Positions 58,601-64,000 of a DNA stretch of 64,000 nt are shown in pieces (positions within the stretch are counted from its first letter, which is position 1; each line of letters starts with the position of its first letter). A model generated the notes under the pieces. The model ran no database searches and was not told where the DNA came from. It saw nothing but the letters and a program-made list of their open reading frames with translations. The position numbers were made by a program, and so were the translations under genes. Source of the stretch: Pseudomonas sp. (GTDB lineage Bacteria > Pseudomonadota > Gammaproteobacteria > Pseudomonadales > Pseudomonadaceae); assembly GCA_030656145.1 (NCBI GenBank), contig JAUSOF010000042.1, forward strand, positions 1 to 64,000. The letters are read 5' to 3'.

Positions 58601-59263
58601 ATGCGCGCAGTAATTATCGCCCTCGGTTGCTTGGCGCTCGGTTTCAGCCTGCCAGTCCTGGCCAATGGTCAGAGCGAGATTACCGATCAGAAAGTCAGCG
58701 AGCACTTGTTCTGGACTGAGCTATACGGCGCCGGCGGCACTTCGCTGTACTGTGCCAAGGCCTTCACTGGAGCCAGTGGTGGCGGACTGCTCAGCGCCAG
58801 TCCGATCTACAGCAGCAAGCAGTTGAAAAGCGCCCTGCGCTGCAGCACCGATCGCCAATGCAACATCATGAACCCGGGCTATGCCTATATGGCCGCCGAC
58901 CTGCATAACCTCTATCCGGCGTTGAACAGCGTTGAGCAGGCGCGGCGCAACGCCCAGTTCGGCGAACTGGGCGCGGACGGCCAGAGTGCGTTCGCCGACA
59001 TAGGCTGCGACCTCAAAAGCAGTTTCAAACTGCTGGAGCCGCGCGACGCCGCCAAGGGCAATATCGCCCGGGCGATCTTCTATATGCACATTGAATACGG
59101 CCTGCCCATCGTCGGTCAGGCGAGCATGTACAAACGCTGGCACCAGATGGATCCGCCGGATGCCGAAGAGAATGCGCGCAACGACAAGATCGGAAGCCTG
59201 CAGGGCACCCGCAATCGTTTTATCGACGACCCGGCCCTGGTCGATCAATTGATCGCCGACTGA
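58601..59263 (+). CDS. Endonuclease I (EndA)-like secreted protein lacking the usual EH catalytic motif
   Basis: Signal peptide; MAADLHNLYPALNSVEQARRNAQFGEL; IARAIFYMHIEYGLPI; RWHQMDPPDAEENARNDKIGSLQGTRNRFIDDP. Confidence 0.72.
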   Translation: MRAVIIALGCLALGFSLPVLANGQSEITDQKVSEHLFWTELYGAGGTSLYCAKAFTGASGGGLLSASPIYSSKQLKSALRCSTDRQCNIMNPGYAYMAADLHNLYPALNSVEQARRNAQFGELGADGQSAFADIGCDLKSSFKLLEPRDAAKGNIARAIFYMHIEYGLPIVGQASMYKRWHQMDPPDAEENARNDKIGSLQGTRNRFIDDPALVDQLIAD

Positions 59264-59467
59264 CCCGGCGGTGGGACCAGGCAGCGGCCAGATTGCCGTA
59301 CCAGACAGCTGGCGCATAACGGCGCTGCCGTTGCGCTACTTGGGCCTGTACGAAACACTGAATTGATACATCACCTGGAAAAATGCCGCTCACTTGCTTG
59401 AAGTGAGCGGCATTGCAGGGCATGGCACGGGGCGTGCTCAGTGCGATTGACGCTGGCCGAGAACGGC

Positions 59468-60472
59468 TTACCAGCCGATGCCAAAGCCCAGGCTGTAGCG
59501 GGTCTCGTCCAGCTCGCCTTCCGAGCCACTGACCAGGTCTTTCTCGGCCTTCATGTTCAACGAAGCCCAGTCGGTGACCTTGTAGCGCAGGCCCACCGCG
59601 GCATCCAGGGTGTAATCGGCAACATTGGCCAGCGGCTTGCCGACCTCGCCGCTGCTGAACAGCTCGAAGCTCTTGCCGACCAGATAGCGGTTGTAGTCCC
59701 ACTTCATGCTCACGGCGTAGAAGTTATCTTTTTCGCCATTGGCATACTCGTAGTCGGTGCGGTTGAGCAGGCCGGCCACCGAGAATGCGCCTAACTCGTT
59801 GTCCCAGAACTGGTAACCAGGACCGGTACCGACGGTACGCTGACGGGCCAGCTCCTCGATCTGATCGCGCTTGTACTCGAGGCGCCCCTGCCAGAACCAG
59901 TGCTCGTCGAGAAAGCGGTCGAGGGCGTATTCGGCACTCCAGTTATCGGTCGTAACCACGTCGCTCTGAAACTCGCGGTCGTAAGAGGCTTCTGCGTTGT
60001 GTCGCCACAGGCCATGCCGAGCCTGGGTTTTCAGGTCGAGGTCATAATCGTCGGTGTCACGCTCACCACGCTTGTAGTCCATCGCCACATCGACGTTACC
60101 CTTCCAGGTCAGGTCCTCGACCAGCGGCTTGGGCTTCATGATCCGCTCGATGCTTGCCAGCTCGATGGTTCTCGGTCCGTCACCATTGGCCAGGGTGACC
60201 TTGCCCTGCTCGGCGGCCAACAGGGCCTTGGCCCGCTCCCCGGTAACCTTACCTTCCTTGACCAGCAACTCCTGGTCGCTTTCAAGGGTCGCAACTTTCT
60301 TCCAATCCAGCGCAATGGAGCCACCGTAATCGGTTTCCAGAAGCAGCTTTTTCCCTTCGAAGAATTTGATGGTACCGGTCAGCCGATCACCATTTTTCAA
60401 CCACACGGTATCGGCCAACAGGGGGCTGGCGGCTACCGAGAGCGCCAGGCATAACAAGGTTTTGGAAGTCAT
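59468..60472 (-). CDS. DUF481 family outer membrane protein (copy 1)
   Basis: Signal peptide; DTVWLKNGDRLTGTIKFFEGKKLLLETDYGGSIALDWKKV; beta-barrel C-terminus ending GFGIGW. Confidence 0.8.
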   Translation of the reverse strand: MTSKTLLCLALSVAASPLLADTVWLKNGDRLTGTIKFFEGKKLLLETDYGGSIALDWKKVATLESDQELLVKEGKVTGERAKALLAAEQGKVTLANGDGPRTIELASIERIMKPKPLVEDLTWKGNVDVAMDYKRGERDTDDYDLDLKTQARHGLWRHNAEASYDREFQSDVVTTDNWSAEYALDRFLDEHWFWQGRLEYKRDQIEELARQRTVGTGPGYQFWDNELGAFSVAGLLNRTDYEYANGEKDNFYAVSMKWDYNRYLVGKSFELFSSGEVGKPLANVADYTLDAAVGLRYKVTDWASLNMKAEKDLVSGSEGELDETRYSLGFGIGW

Positions 60473-60601
60473 AGGTAGGCGTGGATAGCTCTGATTGAAT
60501 AAAAGCTGGGCATTATGCGCAAGCCCAAGCACTGAACAAGCACTGACCGTCGGATTTTATCGGAGTTCAGGCTAAACGACCGGCGCCATGCCGGCGCAGC
60601 C

Positions 60602-61600
60602 TTACCAACCGACCCCCACGCCCAGCAGATAATGACGCTCGGATGAGGTGCCCCCAAGGCCACGAATTTGATCCAGTTCGTAGAGCAGCGACAAACGCGC
60701 CCAGCTGTTGAGCCGATAGCGCAGACCGATCTCGCTGTCGAGTACATAGTCGATTTCAGCGATTTCAGGGATCTGCAGTTCGGCGTTGCTATAAAACTCC
60801 AGGCGGGTGCCCCACAGCAGACGCTTGTAATCCCATTCCAGGGAGAAGGTGTCGAAGTCCAGAGTGCGGGTAGTCGTTTCGAAGTGAACACGATTGAACT
60901 GGCCGATCAGGTCGAAGCGGCCTAACTCGTTGTCCCAAAAACGGTAGCCGGGCCCGGTGCCGACGATGCGCTGGCGCCTGACGAACTCGAATTGGTCTTC
61001 CTGCTGCTGGCCGCCAACCCGCCAGAACCAATGTTCGGTGAGAAAGCGGTCAAGGTCATACTCCAACGCCCAGTTATCGTCGACCTTGGTGCCGTTCTTG
61101 GTCTCGTACTCCAGATCGCCGGTGAGGACATGACGCCAGCGCCCATGTTCGAGCCGGGTGTTGCCCTTGAGCTTCCACTCATCGGAGTCATCCGCTTTGC
61201 GCTCCATGTCCAGCTTGGCGTCGAGATTGCCCTCCCAGAGTCGATCCTGCAGCACCGGTCGCGGCGGGACCATACGGGTAATACTGGCCAGCGGCACGGT
61301 CTGGGTCGTCGCATTGATGACCCGCACCATGCCTTTGCCAGCCGCAGCCAACTGTTTGCTGTGTTCGCTGTCCAACCCCTGGCGGCGCAGCAACAGGGGT
61401 TTGTCCGAACGCAAGGTATCGATATCCTTCCAATCAATCAGCACTTGGCCGGCATAGCGGGTTTTCAACGCCAGCTTGCCGCCATCGAGCAGCAGGATTT
61501 CGCCACTTAGTCGGTCGCCATTACTCAGCCAGACCGTGTCCGCCGACACCGGCATGACCAAACCAACGAATGCAGATAACAGCAGGGTACGCAGCAGCAT
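60602..61600 (-). CDS. DUF481 family outer membrane protein (copy 2)
   Basis: Paralogous to the preceding gene: DTVWLSNGDRLSGEILLLDGGKLALKTRYAGQVLIDWKDI; ends GVGVGW. Confidence 0.8.
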   Translation of the reverse strand: MLLRTLLLSAFVGLVMPVSADTVWLSNGDRLSGEILLLDGGKLALKTRYAGQVLIDWKDIDTLRSDKPLLLRRQGLDSEHSKQLAAAGKGMVRVINATTQTVPLASITRMVPPRPVLQDRLWEGNLDAKLDMERKADDSDEWKLKGNTRLEHGRWRHVLTGDLEYETKNGTKVDDNWALEYDLDRFLTEHWFWRVGGQQQEDQFEFVRRQRIVGTGPGYRFWDNELGRFDLIGQFNRVHFETTTRTLDFDTFSLEWDYKRLLWGTRLEFYSNAELQIPEIAEIDYVLDSEIGLRYRLNSWARLSLLYELDQIRGLGGTSSERHYLLGVGVGW

Positions 61601-61991
61601 GATCGGTCAACAACCAACAGGTCAGGATGGGGGAAGCAAGCATGCCGCGTCCCCCCTGGCAGCGGCAAGCCAGGAAGCACGGCGCGAGGCACTTTATATG
61701 GCGCTTGCGCACGTTCCGTCGGGCCAGGTAGTCAGCTATGGTCAACTCGCAGCGCTCGCGGGCCTGGGCCGTGCAGCGCGCTGGGTCGGACGCAGCCTCA
61801 GCCAGTTGCCGCAAGGCTCGACGCTTCCCTGGCATCGGGTGATCGCCGCCAGTGGTCGCCTGAGCCTGCCGGCGGGCAGTATTGCCGGCGCAGAACAACG
61901 AGCGCGCTTGCGTATCGAAGGTGTGCTCGTGGTCAACGACCGCGTGGATATCCGACGGCACGGCTGGCGTCCAGTGGAGCACAGCGGTTAG
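61599..61991 (+). CDS. Alkyltransferase-like (Atl/MGMT-fold) DNA-binding protein
   Basis: VPSGQVVSYGQLAALAGLGRAARWVG and LPWHRVIAASGRLS: Trp replaces the alkyl-acceptor Cys of PCHRV. Confidence 0.8.
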   Translation: MIGQQPTGQDGGSKHAASPLAAASQEARREALYMALAHVPSGQVVSYGQLAALAGLGRAARWVGRSLSQLPQGSTLPWHRVIAASGRLSLPAGSIAGAEQRARLRIEGVLVVNDRVDIRRHGWRPVEHSG

Positions 61992-62034
61992 AGTGCGGCC
62001 TTTCATTCATTCTCAGCAGACAGATACCCGCTCA

Positions 62035-63603
62035 ATGCCCCGTAAAAGCTGGCGCGAAGCCATAGCCGCCTATTCCAGCCCCTCCACGCTGGTGCTGTTG
62101 CTCCTCGGGTTCGCCGCCGGCCTACCCTATATGCTGGTGTTCTCCACGCTCTCGGTGTGGTTGCGCGAAGCAGGCGTGGCGCGTGAAACCATTGGTTTTG
62201 CCAGCCTGATCGGCTTGGCTTATGCCTTCAAATGGGTCTGGTCGCCACTGCTTGATCAGTGGCGCCTGCCGCTGCTCGGCAGGCTCGGCAGGCGCCGTTC
62301 CTGGCTGGTCCTGTCCCAGGTGCTGATTGCCATCGGCCTGGCCGGTATGGCGCTGTGTGACCCACAGACCAAACTGACCTGGCTGATCTCCCTGGCGGTG
62401 CTGGTGGCCTTTGCCTCTGCCACTCAGGACATCGCCATCGATGCCTACCGCCTGGAAATCGTCGAGGACACCCGCCAGGCGGCCCTGGCCGCCAGCTACA
62501 TGGCCGGCTACCGGGTCGCGGCCTTGCTGGCCACCGCGGGCGCCTTGTACTTCGCTGAAGGTTTTGGTTCTACCGTGCAGCTTTACCAGCACAGCGCCTG
62601 GGCCGGCACCTACCTGATGTTCGCCTTACTGATGTTGCCGGGCCTGATCACCAGCCTGTGGATGCGCGAACCGGCAGTGCCGCTGCAAACCCAACTGGCG
62701 GCCGCGCGCTATGGTTTCAGCCATCAGATCGCCTCAGTGCTGGTACTGATCGTGCTGCTGGTCTCGGTGCCGGCGATGTTCACCCAGTTTTATTACACCG
62801 ATTTCGCCAGCCTGGTGCGCGGTGAAATCAGCCTGCTCAATCTGCTCCTCGAAGACCGCGCCTTCCTGCGCGCCCTGCTGTACAGCATTCTCACCACCCT
62901 GTGCCTGTCGACCATGGGCCGCCGCGGGCTGGCGCCGGTACTGACGCCGATCAACGACTTTATCGTCCGCTACCGCTGGCAGGCCTTCCTGCTGCTCGGG
63001 CTGATCGCCACCTACCGCATGTCGGACACCGTAATGGGCGTGATGGCCAACGTGTTCTACATCGACCAGGGCTTTACCAAGGACCAGATCGCCAGCGTCA
63101 GCAAGCTGTTCGGCCTGGTCATGACTCTTCTCGGGGCTGGTTTTGGCGGTTTGTTAATCGTGCGCTTCGGTATTATGCCGATCCTGTTCATCGGTGGCGT
63201 GGCATCGGCCGCCACCAACCTGCTGTTTCTCATGCTCGCCGGCATGGGCGCCGACCTGCAGATGTTGATCGTCACCATTTCCGCCGACAACTTCAGCGCC
63301 GGCCTGGCCACAGCGGCGTTCGTCGCCTACCTGTCGAGTCTGACCAACCTGCAGTTCTCGGCCACCCAGTACGCGCTCCTCAGCTCGATCATGCTTCTGC
63401 TGCCGCGACTGATCGGTGGCTACTCCGGAGTAATGGTGGAGAAATACGGTTATGCCGAATTCTTCCTGATTACTGCCTTGCTGGGCATCCCGACCCTGAT
63501 CCTGATTGCCTTGCAATGGCGACGCGAACGCCCATTGCAAGAGGGTTCGACGCCACCAGAAGCGGTCGATACACCGCCATTGAAAACTGAAGCCAACGGC
63601 TAG
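62035..63603 (+). CDS. ampG: AmpG-family muropeptide MFS transporter
   Basis: LLLLGFAAGLPYMLVFSTLSVWLREAGVARETIGFASLIGLAYAFKWVWSPLLD. Confidence 0.88.
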   Translation: MPRKSWREAIAAYSSPSTLVLLLLGFAAGLPYMLVFSTLSVWLREAGVARETIGFASLIGLAYAFKWVWSPLLDQWRLPLLGRLGRRRSWLVLSQVLIAIGLAGMALCDPQTKLTWLISLAVLVAFASATQDIAIDAYRLEIVEDTRQAALAASYMAGYRVAALLATAGALYFAEGFGSTVQLYQHSAWAGTYLMFALLMLPGLITSLWMREPAVPLQTQLAAARYGFSHQIASVLVLIVLLVSVPAMFTQFYYTDFASLVRGEISLLNLLLEDRAFLRALLYSILTTLCLSTMGRRGLAPVLTPINDFIVRYRWQAFLLLGLIATYRMSDTVMGVMANVFYIDQGFTKDQIASVSKLFGLVMTLLGAGFGGLLIVRFGIMPILFIGGVASAATNLLFLMLAGMGADLQMLIVTISADNFSAGLATAAFVAYLSSLTNLQFSATQYALLSSIMLLLPRLIGGYSGVMVEKYGYAEFFLITALLGIPTLILIALQWRRERPLQEGSTPPEAVDTPPLKTEANG

Positions 63604-63618
63604 CCTGGCGCACCATGC

Positions 63619-63657
63619 AAAACGCCGCTTCCCCATTCAGGGTGAAGCGGCGTTTTT
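63619..63657 (+). terminator. Intrinsic terminator after ampG
   Basis: AAAACGCCGCTTC...GAAGCGGCGTTTTT. Confidence 0.85.
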
Positions 63658-63757
63658 CCTTAAGCGCAGAGCTTTATTGGCCATGCGTTTGCGCGCGGGA
63701 ATGAGTTCGGCAGCGCCGCCTATAACGGGCAATTATCGCCAGCGCCCTTACATAATC

Positions 63758-63787
63758 AAAAAGCCCCGATCATGGATCGGGGCTTTT
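63758..63787 (-). terminator. Terminator of the minus-strand gene at the right edge
   Basis: AAAAGCCCCGATC-ATG-GATCGGGGCTTTT. Confidence 0.85.
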
Positions 63788-63806
63788 GCGTTACCGGGTG
63801 TGCGCG

Positions 63807-64000
63807 TTAGAACTGCGCCGCATCCAGCAGGTACAGGCTTTCGCTGCCAGCCTTGACCGAGGCGGTCAGGGAGTGGATGCGCGGCAGGATACGGGCGAAG
63901 AAGAAGCGTGCGGTGCCCAGCTTGCTGACGTAGAAATCGTCCTGATCCTGCTTGGCCAGCGCAGCCCGGGCCATCAGCGCCCACATGTAGGCGTAGGCGG
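63807..64000 (-). CDS. Acyl-CoA dehydrogenase C-terminal fragment (truncated by window edge)
   Basis: Minus-strand translation AYAYMWALMARAALAKQDQDDFYVSKLGTARFFFARILPRIHSLTASVKAGSESLYLLDAAQF*. Confidence 0.75.
   Translation of the reverse strand, partial: AYAYMWALMARAALAKQDQDDFYVSKLGTARFFFARILPRIHSLTASVKAGSESLYLLDAAQF

Overview
This window is ordinary core chromosome of a Pseudomonas-like gammaproteobacterium. From memory, gene order closely follows P. aeruginosa PAO1 from the rpoD/dnaG region to tyrS, but inverted. It opens in the leader of an rRNA operon (16S lies beyond the left edge, minus strand). It then carries tyrS, an M23 peptidase, anmK, erpA, bactofilin, argC, hemJ, coq7, vfr, trpCDGE, gph, rpe, gabT-gabD, an agtABCD-like transporter with agtSR-like two-component genes, murU-amgK, lptD-surA-pdxA-rsmA-apaG-apaH-glpE, prkA-yeaH-spoVR, cca, folK-folB, plsY, tsaD, rpsU-dnaG-rpoD and a tRNA with anticodon CAT. 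The right end has an EndA-like protein, tandem DUF481 genes, an Atl protein, ampG and a truncated acyl-CoA dehydrogenase. I saw no prophage, IS element, CRISPR array or clearly new multi-gene system. The items most worth a second look are: four tandem rrn promoters with identical 16-bp spacers; a YqaE/Pmp3 gene with two compensating frameshifts; a HIT protein that appears to lack a 5-aa nucleotide-binding segment; an EndA-family protein lacking the catalytic EH motif; a Trp-codon leader peptide before a contiguous trpEGDC cluster (no pyocin insertion between trpE and trpG); gabDT inserted in the agt locus with a REP-like hairpin where the Pseudomonas gabT RNA motif is expected; and a strong inverted repeat upstream of prkA. 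All assignments are by eye, with no database search.
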